NCBI RefSeq assembly: GCF_040939455.1
Contig: NC_134109.1
Location: 55,394,001 to 55,458,000 of the forward strand
Length of the DNA: 64,000 nucleotides
From: Microcebus murinus
Taxonomy: Eukaryota > Chordata > Mammalia > Primates > Cheirogaleidae
Direction of reading: 5' to 3'
In this document: one piece after another, positions 1-11,439 of the stretch
Position numbering within the stretch: position 1 is the stretch's first letter
Layout of the letters: the number at the start of each line of letters is the position of its first letter
Notes under the pieces: generated by a model
Told to the model about the DNA's origin: nothing
Seen by the model: only the letters and a program-made list of their open reading frames with translations
Database searches by the model: none
Translations under genes and position numbers: made by a program

Positions 1-39
1 AAAGTAGAAGGCAAGACTTGAACATTCAAAATAAAAAAA

Positions 40-870
40 AAATGATGCAGAGAGAAATTAGAGATCTAAGTAACTGGAGGGACATTCCATTTTCATTGAT
101 TTGGTGGCTCCACTTTTTAGATAGCAATACTCCCCCAAAACAATTTATAGATTCAACACAATCTCAGCTAGATTTTTTGCAGAATATGACAAGGCTAAAA
201 TAAAATAAGACAAAAACTAAACGAGGGCTGATGAGAGTGTGAGGAAATTGGAGCCCTCATATATTGTAAGTAGGAGTGGGAAATGGTACAATTACTTTGG
301 GAAACAGTTTGGCGAGTTCTAAAAAATCTACATATAAACCTCTCATATGACTCAGCAACTCCTCTCCTAGATATCTATCTGAGATAAACTGAAACACATG
401 CCTATGCAAAGAATTGCATGCAAATGTTCATAGCAGAGTTACTCATATTAACCAAAAACTAAAAATAATTCAAATGTCCATCAATTTTGGTGAATGTATA
501 AAAATATGACATATCCTCAAAATGGAATATTATTTTGCAATAAAAAGGAACATCAATACATGCTATCACATAGATGAGCCTCAAAAATGCTATACTAAAT
601 GAAAGAATTCAAATGCAGACAACTGCATATTGTATGGTTCCATCTTGATGAAATGTCCAACAAAGGCAAATCTAGAGATAGAAAGCAAATTAAGGATTAC
701 TTAAAGCTAAGAGTGAGAGCAGGGATTAACTGAAAACTGGTATGACAGAATTTGGAGCTTAATGGTAGTGTTCTACAACTAGATCATGATAAAGGTTGTA
801 CAATTCTATAAAATTTACTAAAACTCATTAAATTCTTCAATCAAAATGAATGAATTTTAAATTATCTCAA
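40..870 (+). mobile_element. L1M 3' remnant (ORF2 fragment joined to ORF2 end and 3'UTR)
   Basis: Old LINE-1 copy on the plus strand. Positions 40-200 match the ORF2 stretch that normally reads 'atggaaagacatcccatgtt' and 'ttttttgcagaa'. From about 215 the text jumps to the much later ORF2 segment (aggatgtgag-gaaattgga-accctcata), then runs through 'ccaaaaactaaaaataattc', 'ggaatattattttgcaataa' and on into the 3'UTR, ending near 'aaaactcattaaa'. The jump means several hundred bases of ORF2 were deleted near 205. No open frame survives. The L1M grouping is from recalled consensus; the subfamily is unsure. Confidence 0.8.
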
Positions 871-2384
871 TCTGTTAAACTACCCCAGTCATCATTCATA
901 TTAAAATTTCAGCAATACGTAAAAAGGTCAAACACATTTATATAATTTCAAACAGAAAAAAAATTGACAAAGGATACTTTTATTAAAACAACATGTTCTG
1001 GGGAACATTGCCAAAAATAAATTTAGTGTTTTTTACTACAACCATTTTGCAGTTAACAAATTATTATTTCCTTTGTTTGAATATGCTTGTACACTAACAA
1101 ATATCACCACCATATCACCAATACTAATGAAAAAACAGATTGTAGAGTACAATTTCTTACCTCTAGTTGCCTCCCTCCAAACAATAATCTACAGATATTG
1201 AGATTTAAGAGAAGTAACAAAAATTATTGATGAGGCCCAGCCTAGTCATTATTCCCAAGCATTCTTTAAAATAATAGCAGGAATCAAATTCCTTATGGAA
1301 GCTTAAAAAACATTGCCATCTGTAACTCTGAAGCCTTTAGCAAAATGAACAGGCCCTGGAAGTTATAAATCATTTTTCATGATTATAAATTCTAAATAAT
1401 ATTTAGAAAATATAAAATAGTCAAGAAGTGAATAAAAGGTAAAGAGAACACAAAATCAATAATTTATAGAATTTTTAATGATTCTATCAGATTAGAAATA
1501 AATGCATAAGTAATAGTAGGTTATAATCTCTTTTATGGCCCTTAAACATTTTTGTATTATTGGGCCTTAAACTCCAGAAAGATATAGAACTAATGTACAT
1601 ATTTATATGTAAATAAAAGTTTCCATCAATTCGTAAGGATCAAGTAGCTACCAAAATGCACCCACAGACTATAACCAGAATAAGAATCACTAATACACTG
1701 TGAATTAATCCTTGGGCATTTTAAAGAGATCAATCCTATGCATCAGATGTGGCACGCAACACTAAGCAAGAAAACGAATGTTGAAAGCAAAGATGTTACT
1801 TTTCCTTTAGATCCATTCAGGCAATGGAAAATAGCCTTTGATTTATTTAATCTGCATAATCTAAGTAAGAATTTATATAGAATTACGGTGTTAGTCCTTG
1901 ATAGTCTCCAATATTAATCCGATGTAGGTGTTTAACTTGAATTGTTCAGAAGTTTGATTATTTATAATCTTCTCATGGCAAAAAATCAAAAATAAAACAA
2001 AAAATCAAGGTGTTGATGAAGACAAGGTCTTTAAGTCTTACTTCCAAATATTCTCATATTCCTTTATTACCTCCAGATAGTGAACTCCCTCAAATTCCTG
2101 TCCAATCACTTTCATGTTTCTCAACACGAAATTATTGAAGAGAAAAATGCATTTACATTTTCTCCTACTACTATTCTTCTCTCTTTTACTCATGAAGATT
2201 AGTTCTGATCCCATGTTTCTGAGAAATGTTATCTTACCTCTGTAGCTTTCAATAGCTTTGACTGCCACCACTCATATTTTCCTTCTCTCTAAGCTTCTCT
2301 GAATCATGGTTGTCTTTCTTCAGCTCTGGTTACATTTTCCACAGATCCTTATCTTGGCTTTCCCTGCTTTACTAATTCTTTTTT
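871..2384. other. AT-rich stretch with no recognised feature
   Basis: I see no gene, RNA or repeat family I can name here. Short open frames, such as 2038-2271 on the minus strand, have no recognisable domain. The DNA is AT-rich with scattered homopolymers. Confidence 0.5.
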
Positions 2385-2735
2385 GAATTGTGAAGGTCAG
2401 ATATCTCTTCTCCTTCATCACTTAATTCCTTGCAAAATCACCAAGTCCTACTGCCTTAGAAGCAAGCTGCATATCAATGATTCTACTTTTCTTCCACTAT
2501 TTTACATTTCTTCTACTATTTTCTTTCCTGAGCTCTTAATCTGTGATTACATATTACTCTCAAAGTTATCCAATACATTATTGTCAGAGTGATGCTCCTT
2601 GTGCATACAGAATGAAGTTTAGACCTTCTGTCCAATATTCAAACTTATTTTCAGTAGGGGTATCTACATGCTTCATTAACTTTACATCCACTCTCACCCC
2701 TTGTTCTACATTGTCATTCATAAAATATATCCAGT
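2385..2735 (+). mobile_element. Probable L2 ORF2/3' fragment, sense
   Basis: The sequence resembles the sense strand of the L2 retroposon: 'atcaccaagtcctactgcct' corresponds to the L2 'attgccaagtcctgt' segment. 'attgtcagagtgatgct' followed by 'catacagaatgaagtttaga' corresponds to the 'gccagagtgat...cctacagaataaagtccaaa' segment, with the text between shortened. Heavily mutated. The assignment rests on two short matches in the right order. Confidence 0.45.
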
Positions 2736-2914
2736 GATTTACTTTTTGGCCCTAAGGAAGTGTTTTATGTTAAAGTTTTCTTTAATCTTCACCCCCTCCC
2801 CCTTATATCTGTTGGTTCTTCTAAACTAAGCCATAAACTTATAAATTTCCTTCTCTAGATGTCTAGTTTTACCTAGTTAATAATAAATCCTTCTTTTACA
2901 AAATCCTATTGGTA

Positions 2915-3374
2915 CAGTTGACCTCTGAATATGGGAGTTAAGGACACTGACCCTCTCTACACAATCAAAAATCCATGTGTAACTTTTGACTTCCTTAATG
3001 ACTAGTAGCCTACAATTGACTGGAAGCCTTACAAAAAACAGTCAATTAACAAATATTTTGTATGTTATATGTATTATATAGTTATTCTTAACATTAAAGT
3101 AAGCTAGAGAAAAGAAAATGTTATTAAGAAAATCATAAAGAAAAAAGAATATATTTACTCTTTATTAAGTGGAAGTAGATCATCATAATGGTCTCCACAC
3201 TGAGTAGGCAGAGGAAGAGGAGAGGTTATCCTGCTGTCTCAGGGGTAGCAGTTCATCCGTGAGTTTTTTCAAATTGTCACAAGTCTCTAAAATATTCTCC
3301 AATATGTTTATTTAAAAAAACACATATAAGTGGACCTGCACAGTTCAAACCCATTGTTCATCATGTGTCAACTG
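2915..3374. mobile_element. Tigger-type MITE (Tigger2/MER28-like)
   Basis: Non-autonomous Tc1/mariner-pogo (Tigger) DNA transposon of 460 bp. The 5' end reads CAGTTGACCTCTGAATATGG. The right end, read on the other strand, starts CAGTTGACACATGATGAACA. The element is flanked on both sides by TA (2913-2914 and 3375-3376), the expected target-site duplication. Internal text ('tgtatgttatatgtattata', 'aagtaagctagagaaaagaa') matches the family I recall as Tigger2/MER28. It carries no transposase and would have been moved by an enzyme supplied in trans. Confidence 0.85.
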
Positions 3375-3837
3375 TACTCTTTTTACATTTGCAGAAACAC
3401 CACATATTTTGTGGCACTTGAATCCTACTTTAAGGGATTTGTCTATTTTTTGTTGATTTTTAGTTCCCTGAAAGACCAGATCACAATCAACCTTTTATTT
3501 CTCCAAATTCTTGGAAATGTTCTTGTACATAGCAAAAGTACAATCAATTTTTTATGTGGGTTGAATGTTAATGCTGAAAATATTGCTAAATGATGTTTTA
3601 TGTCATTAAGATGACTTCAGAAGTTATTATTGAATAATCATCTAGAACAATGAAAGATATCCAAAATTCAATCATTTGTTAATTATAAAATCAATGTGGT
3701 CATAAAAATAAGAAAATATGAAAGATTTCAGCAAGTACAAATGTCTATAGAGTTGCTGGAAAATACATTTAAATATTTTAAGAGTCAAACAAAAAAGCTA
3801 AATCATGTGAAAAACGTATATGATCTATTAATAGACT

Positions 3838-3863
3838 ATATATATATATACACACACACACAT
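3838..3863. repeat. (TA)n(CA)n microsatellite
   Basis: Alternating TA followed by CA dinucleotides, about 26 bp. Confidence 0.9.
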
Positions 3864-4673
3864 ATAATTCATCCACAACTGAAATGCAAATATGTGACCA
3901 TCTGGAAGTTACAGAGTAACCTTAATAAGAATCTAGTCTTTGTATTTGAAATCTTACCATATTCTCCAGAAAACTGAGACATTACCCCAAATTATATGGG
4001 TGGAAAATAATATAAACATTTCTATAGTAGTTAAATATCTTTCAATCTAGGAAATATTTATAATTACTTCTTAAAATTAATTTATAACTATTTATAATTA
4101 AGTATAAGAATACTTATAAAATCAAAACAAGATTTTAAGTGAAGAAATATATGCTTATTTGTTTTTGTTCATTTCTAGTAAAGAGAATACTGAATATTAC
4201 AGTAAGCTTTCATAACTCTAAATGCATAATTGATTTAATGCACTAAACTTTTGATTTAAGTTGAAATGGAATCAACTTTATCTATTAGAATATTAACTGA
4301 ATTGACATTTTACCATATATGCAAGTTTTATATATTAGACTTATAAGAATTATTTAGTGAATGAGAGAGTTTATCAATCAGAAAATTGAAATATTTTAAG
4401 GAGAAATTTAATACATTGCATTTATACATGGTATTTAAATTATTTAAAATTCTAAAGAACTAATATTCAGTTTTTATTGGGACTAAACATTATTAAACCA
4501 CCTCTGGCAGTGATTACAAGAATATATTGCTTTATAGAAGCAGAATAAAAAACTTTTCAAACTTAAAGAACTATTTTTTTGTTTAGAACTTGAAATATTA
4601 AATATTGATTTCTTAAACCCAAATTAATTTCTAAATTATTTACATGCAAAAACTCCCCTCAAGGACACAGACT

Positions 4674-4677
<4 letters not shown>

Positions 4678-4722
<45 letters not shown>

Positions 4723-4725
4723 ACA
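4678..4725. repeat. (CA)n microsatellite
   Basis: A (CA)n run of about 18 units with small interruptions at both ends. It produces a spurious histidine/threonine-rich open frame on the plus strand. Confidence 0.95.
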
Positions 4726-5164
4726 GAGTCTTGCCATTAATATTTCATCAGAGATATGCAAACACAATGCAGAAAAATTTACTCAAGGTCACACATTATT
4801 TTAGTGCTAGAGTCATAAGTAGAATATAGACCACAGGAAGTTTATGTCAGTGCTACAAATTCAGAAAAATCTAAATAACATGGAGGGCAATTTTAATGAG
4901 CTACCTCATTAATCAGGATGTCTCTAGATGAGGTTACAGAATGAAGATTTAAAATTATAAAATATGTGATTTCATAAACCTAACTCTCTAAAAAAAGAAC
5001 ACCTCATCAACTTCCATGCAGTACAACTTTTCTTGGCTTGTTTCAACTAGGGTAACCTATTCTTGAGGAAAAGCAGTTGTTGTATTAAGGACATTTTTTC
5101 AGAACCAGAGGCACCACTTGAATGAATTATTTAATATCCACTGAAACACACAGAGCTACTTCAT

Positions 5165-5187
5165 AAAAAAAAAAAAAAAAAAAAAAA
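5165..5187. repeat. Poly(A) tract, 23 bp
   Basis: Uninterrupted run of A. It could be the tail of a plus-strand retroposon, but the sequence to its left is not one I can name, and I see no clear flanking target duplication. Confidence 0.9.
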
Positions 5188-6947
5188 GCAGCCACCATTA
5201 CAGAATCATTTCACTTGAAGGGAGGCAGCGTCCTCTGTAAGAACTTGAAGAGTAATTTCAAGGGGCCTCTGCTGCTGTTTCCTAGATCCACAAAGTTCGG
5301 AGTTAAAGGAAAACAGTTTAGCACACAAAATAGATTAATTTATATCAGATTCAGAGATAAAACTATGCCTTATATAAGTGTAACTAAATAATCAAATTAC
5401 TATTGAAAAACATCATAAAATTTTCATCTTAGCAATCTTGAAGGGAAATTAATCTTCCATTTTGGAAATTGAAAGTAAAATTTTCTTTGCCTGCATAAGG
5501 GTGAATTAGATGACATTCCATGTCAGAGTAATATCTCTTCTTCCCAAAACCAATAGGAAAAAAGAAAATTTAAATGCCTCACCAAAGCTTACAAAGAATG
5601 CTAATTAATGTGTGAGAATTAATGGAAATGTTGTGAGAAAGAATGTTTTTTATTTCAATCAATTTAAGTTGATATCAAATAGGGGAGAACTTAGATCTTA
5701 TATGTGACAGATACAATGAAAATAGTTTTCACTTATACACATTCCTTATTAAATGTACAGCTTAAATTTTTCTTTAATAATTTATATTATCTTAATTGGT
5801 AATTCACTTATATTTTTTGATAGAGAATGCATAGCCCCCACCTCAAAGAAAACTAATGAGTATCTAGATGCCTTTGTTTTATACATTTGAAAATTATCTT
5901 GCCAATAAAAATGGTATGATCTCAATCCATTGTGTAATGTAGCTTCTCATTTCCACTGACATTGTCTCTTATGACAATTCCATTGAACAAAATAATTTGG
6001 AAGGCAGAAATTTTCCTATTATCTGCCATCTATATACCTCACAGGACCCGTTCAGGGCCAACCTACTAATTGTGCAGAGAATGTTTACTATGCTTAGTGA
6101 GTACCTCCAAGTGCTGTCATTCAGAGCACTAAATATTTTGGGTAATTATCATGAAAATATTTTTTTTCAACAAAGTGGAAGTACCATCTTTCATATGAGC
6201 AGACACTAATCTACCCATCTACTAGAATCCTGTTTGTTTGTCTATTTGGCCATTTATACATGCATTTTAACAAAACTCTGTCATTGGCTAAATGTTAAAT
6301 TCTAACTTCTGAGTAATTAAATACTAAAAAGTCCAGAAAATATCAGAAATAATGATCAATTTATTACATTTGAAAAATTACATTATTTCCAAATTATCCT
6401 TCAGGCTTATGCACTCATGCCAGTAATCACAATTCAAAGTACTTTCATCAAAAAGCTTTTTAATTATCAATATTTAGAAAGTTAAAAATGCTACAAATAT
6501 CAATCTATAGGATGACTTTTATCCTGAGCTGCAAGAATTTTTAAGTCACTCCTCCTTCTATCATGAAGTTGCCAATTTAACAGTTGGTAACTTTTGAATG
6601 CAATGTTGAGTCTCAATTTGTGTCTGCCCACAGAGTGTACCACAGGGTAGCCTGGTAAAAAATCCTTTTGTGGCTCATTTTCTTTTCTCTCTTACTCTTA
6701 TTACATCGTTTGCTACTAATAGTCTTGGTTCCTTAGTCTATTTTTCTCTGAATTATGCTTGCATCTCATTAAGCAGCAGCTGGGAGCCTATGACTAACAA
6801 AATGGACTATTATACCAGTAGAACAAAGTCATCTCTCTCAAAAATGCCTACTTTTGACTCTAGAAAGTGGCAAATAAATGCTGCAGACATTCAGACCAAA
6901 TATAGAGCTTTATTATAGACAGTTATCTAGTCTGTTGTCTTTAATGA

Positions 6948-7118
6948 AGTGTATCAGTAATATCAAACATAAAACCCACTATAAGTTTTATTCACTGTTC
7001 TTTTAGCTTCTCAATTATTTTTTTATGAAGCACAGTCTTAACTCTAATCCAAGAGAAACAACAAGCAAAAGCACCTATGTAAAATGAAGAGTATTAAGGA
7101 ACAATGGTAGAGGGAGGA
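6948..7118. repeat. Duplicated segment, copy A (source-like copy)
   Basis: This 170-bp stretch recurs in the same orientation at 10495-10672 with roughly 93% identity by eye. Shared landmarks are 'gtgtatcagtaatatca', 'ttattcactgttcttttagc', 'cttaactctaatccaagag' and 'aacaacaagcaaaagcac'. Copy A lies in otherwise unassigned DNA. Copy B interrupts an L1. I do not recognise the sequence as a known repeat family, so either copy A is the unique-sequence source or both belong to a family I cannot name. Confidence 0.85.
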
Positions 7119-9764
7119 AACAAAAAATACATTCATCAGAGATGTTAATCAAGGGAGATTTGTGTCAGGTTGATTACTACAATAGCACCCTAAGCTCTTC
7201 TCATTCTATGTGCAGTTAGTTAGACTAAAGGGGTAGAGCAGTCAGGCCATCAACACTGACTAAGAAAAAGCTCTCTTTACTTGTGTTAAGAAATATCAAA
7301 TAGTTAGTCAAAAGATGATAGGGAGAAAAAAAATAGAAGATCATTGTTTCAAATGAAGAAGTTATAAGAAGATTAGGGGGGAAAATCTGCCCTCACAAGA
7401 ATATTAAATGCATATAAAATACCTTTTATTACTCATGAATGTGAATTTCACAGTCTAGTATCATAGTTTCATGTCTTTTCGTTTACTCTGTTTTATTCAA
7501 GTGTATATGCATGTCTTCACAACTAGATTATAAGCTTTTGGAGGGATTTAGAGCCAATAATAGATTTGAATTTAATGTCATTTTCCCCAAGATGTAGGAA
7601 AAGAGATGCTTAAGTAATATTTTTCAATGAAAAAATATCCTGATATGAAATGGTATGTCTTTTCAAAATACAAGTTGACTGCCTTGTGTATAGACCAAAT
7701 AAAAACTTGTGGTTGTGCCAACTTCTAAAACTTCTTGAACAGTAAGAATTAGATTGTATTAACTTCTACTAATACATTCTGTGCTTCTACACATTTATAA
7801 CTGCATTCCTCAGAATATCTGGATTGTCAAAAATCACATTTAAAAAACAACAATTTCAAATTATTTGCTGCAAAAGCAAAATAGCTCTGAGCAAAGCTAA
7901 TATTTATAATGATATATTAATAATTTGCTGAGGAATGAATAGAATGTCTTCCCTATCACTTCCATAATAATCTTTGTATAACTCTTATCATCTCTTGTTC
8001 TAAACAAAGCACAAGAGTCTCAAACAACTGGCTGTGTGAGAGCATCAGCATTTTTAATAAGAGGTGCTATTTCTAGATTGCCTTCCTCTCACCAGAAATA
8101 GGAGTCTACATGGCATATATTAGTTTCTAAACAACCATTTGCTTTATATGTCATTGGCTTGATAGAAATTCATTCTGTTCAACACTTAAAAGTACTATTT
8201 GACCCCAAAATATCACAATCCATGTGTCAGACTTGACACTGTTCATGAAGTTAGCCTGCTTTCTCTCGCTGTCTTTCACTAGATTGAAATGAACATAAAC
8301 ATAAGAAAAAGAAAACAAAATCAGGCATCTCAATGACAATTCTTTGAAGATTATTTATAACAAATATTTCTTAATTTATTTTCTTTCTCATGAAATGTAA
8401 TCATGATATATCTGAGAAGCATTGTTTCCCTGACCTTTCCTGCCTTACTAAATTACTCCAAAATACAATATATTTCTATTTCCCATTACCTATACATATA
8501 TGCTCCATCAGAATTACCTTTCTGTAGTTCTCTGTTCAAGGAATTATTAAATCATGGCCTCATTGGCATGCACAAGAACCCAAAAGGTCACCTAGGGGGC
8601 AGAACACAAGGCGCTGCAAATTTGGCATCTTTAAAAAGTTCGATGCAGATGCAGTGTGCAGACGTCCTCTACTCATCCATTAACATTCTGTCATCATAGG
8701 GCCTGAATGACTAGCAGTGTTATTTTCCAAAACTTACTTTACAAAAAAGAAATTATCTTAGGCATGGTAATTAAGTAAGACTACATTTGCACATAAACCT
8801 AATGCACTAACTGGCATGTCCATTTGGATTTCCAAATAGTATCTACACCTGTTTCTCAGTGTGTGAAATAATTATCTTTGTCTCCAACTCATTTTGATTT
8901 AGAAGAATACTCATAAAGTAATTTATTTTCTTTGAAAAGTTCTAGATTATCGAGGCACTGAATTTCATTGAATACATCAGATGTGTTTGACTTCTGAAAA
9001 GTTCTTCAATGTAATTGAAATCTCACTGCCTTCTAGACCAGGGAGGAAGAAATGGAAAGACAGGAGCAACATGGAGCAGGAGATAATATTTTACATCAAG
9101 AGAGGACTTCCAAAACTATGTCAAAATGCTTTCTGAGAAAATGGATGTGAATTTACTGCCTGAATGAGTCTGACCCCATGCATCACCTTCCAATGAATGA
9201 CAGATCATTCAATACATGGTGTTTGCTTTTTCTATGTTCCCGTATTTGACACTTAAAGGCGATAGAAAAACATAGAAACCCTTCAAAGACTAACCTTTCA
9301 CTACAGCAATTGCTTCTGAAATATATGAGTGACAGAAAGAAAGCTTAGAAGACTACTTTCTGATAAATATGTGGCATTTTATAAAAGAACTAGATCATAA
9401 GGTATTCCACTTACCTCAGATAAATTCAAAGTCATTGATGCCATCTCTACAACACACTGAATTAAGTAGCACAAATTATATTGTAAAAGCCTTTTACAAA
9501 AGGTATTGGAGGAAAATGGCTACGGGAAGTTATTTCTTATTTATGTGAGATGATCAAATAAATATTAATGCAATTATACAAATTCAGTAGAATTGGCACA
9601 ATCTTTCCAGATACAATGACTTCATAAATATACTTAGTACTATTAGAATTTGGCCTTCCATATTTTAATCCAGCAGTTTCGCTCCTATAATATTTAATAG
9701 ATGTTCCCAACGGTACTTTTCTCAGGACCATCTTTCAGATTATTTGCTCAGTTAATTTTTAAGA
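7119..9764. other. Unassigned AT-rich DNA
   Basis: No recognisable gene or repeat. Open frames at 8151-8339 (minus) and 8403-8699 (plus) have no domain, no codon pattern and no splice context that would support them. Confidence 0.5.
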
Positions 9765-9829
9765 TTATTTTTTAATTTCATAGATCTATGAATTCTCTTG
9801 TTTTTATTTTTTAATAAATTTTATTGTGA

Positions 9830-11438
9830 ATGCTTGAAATTTACAACATGTCATGAGAAACATATAGAAAGGAAAATGGTTATTACTGTGAACAGACTAA
9901 CATAGCTATCATCTCACAGAGTTACTTTTTCTGTGTCACAAGAGCAGCTAATATCTGCTTTTTAATAAAATTCCCTAATACAATATAATTTTATTAAATT
10001 TAGTCCTCATGTTGTACATTAGCTCTTAAACTTGTTCATACCTGCTATTTTGTGTCCTTGGACCCACATTTACCCATTTCCTCTCCCTCCCACCCCCGCC
10101 TACGGTAACCACTGTTTCATGCTATATCTTTTTTTTTAATATTCTATATATAAGTGAGATCATACAATATTTTTTTCTTTCATAGGGATTGTGTCAAATT
10201 GGTATATTGCTTTGGGTAGATTTTGGTAATATCTGCATTATTTCACTTAGTTTAATGTCCTCCAAGTCCAACCATGTTGTGACAAATGGCAGGATGTCCT
10301 TTTCAAAGTATATATACCACGTTTTCTTCATTCATTTGTGCACCTGCAGACATTTAGGTTGTTTGCATATCTTGGCTATTGTGAATAATGCTGCAGTGAA
10401 CATGGGAGTGTGGAAAGCTTTATGAGGTAATTATTTCATCTCTTTGGGTACATACCCAGAAATGTATCAGTACTATCAAACATAACATAATCCAGAGTGT
10501 ATCAGTAATATCACACATAACACCCACTATAAATTTTATTCACTGTTCTTTTAGCTTCTCAATTATTATTTTTTTTATGAATCATGGTCTTAACTCTAAT
10601 CCAAGAGGAACAACAAGCAAAAGCACATATGCAAAATGAAGAGGATTAAGGAACAAAATTAGAACAGGAGGATAATTGCTGGGTCAAATGGATAGTTCCA
10701 TTTTCAAATTTTTTAGGAACCTTCATACTGTTTTCTGTAATAGCTGTACTAATCTTCATTCTCACCAAAGGTATACCAGACTCCCCCTTTCTCCACACGC
10801 TTGCCAACATTCACTTTCACTTGTCTTTTTGATAATAGCCATCCTTACCTGTGTGAGGTGATATCTTACAGTGGTTTTTATTTACATTTTCCCGATGATT
10901 AGTGATAGTGACACATTTTCATATACCTATTGGCCACTTTTATGTCTTCTGTGGAGAAATGTCTGTGCAGGTCCTTGGCCCATTTTTAAAATTAGGTGAT
11001 TTCCTTTTCTGCTATTGAACTGTAAGCATTCTTTATAAATTTCAGATACTAACTGCTTATCCAATATATAGTATCCAATAATAGTATTTACAAATTTATC
11101 CAATAAATAGTATTTACAAATAATTTTCTCCAGTTCATAGATTGCCTTTTCATTTTTTTGTTTCCTTTGCTGTGCAGAAGACCTTTTTTTTTTTTATGTA
11201 GTCCCACTTATTTATTTTTGTTTTTGTACCCTGAGCTTTTGGTGTGATTGCCAAAAAAATCATCGCCAAGTCCAATGCCAAGGATATTTTACCTTATATT
11301 CCTTTTTAGGAATTTTATGGTTTCAGATCTTATATTTAGGGTTTTCATCCATTTTGAGTTGATTTTTGTGTATGGTGTAAGATAAGGGTCCAATTTTATT
11401 TTTTGGCCTGTCGAACTCCAATTCTCTCAGCATTATTA
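9830..11438 (-). mobile_element. L1 3' half (3'UTR and ORF2 C-terminal region), antisense, older copy
   Basis: Read on the minus strand this is a LINE-1. The 3'UTR is at the left ('atcatctcacagagttac', 'atgttgtacattagctctta'), and the C-terminal ORF2 lies to the right ('attgtgaataatgctgcagt', 'cattctcaccaaaggtatac', 'gtgtaagataagggtccaat'). The copy is interrupted twice: by the templated insertion at 10463-10672, which splits 'acccagaaatg' from 'ataattgctgggtcaaatgg', and at 11438, where another antisense L1 begins immediately. All reading frames are broken. Confidence 0.85.
10463..10672. repeat. Copy B of duplicated segment, inserted within an L1
   Basis: A 210-bp block that does not belong to the surrounding L1. 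It begins with a partial copy ('tgtatcagtactatcaaaca', 10464-10483), continues with 10 bp of other sequence, then carries a nearly complete copy (10495-10672) of the sequence at 6948-7118. Identity by eye is about 93% with a small indel in a T run. L1 text resumes directly after it. The L1 host was therefore already present when this block arrived. I see no poly(A) and no clear target duplication. Confidence 0.85.
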
Positions 11439-11439
11439 T

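Larger units (their letters stand above)
3377..6947. other. Unassigned AT-rich DNA
   Basis: Apart from the simple repeats listed separately I recognise nothing in this stretch. There is no credible exon, no GC-rich promoter-like segment and no repeat I can name. Older decayed repeats are likely present but below what I can see by eye. Confidence 0.5.

Noticed and set aside
4678..4725. Histidine/threonine-rich open frame over the CA repeat
   Set aside because: It is simply the translation of a dinucleotide microsatellite.
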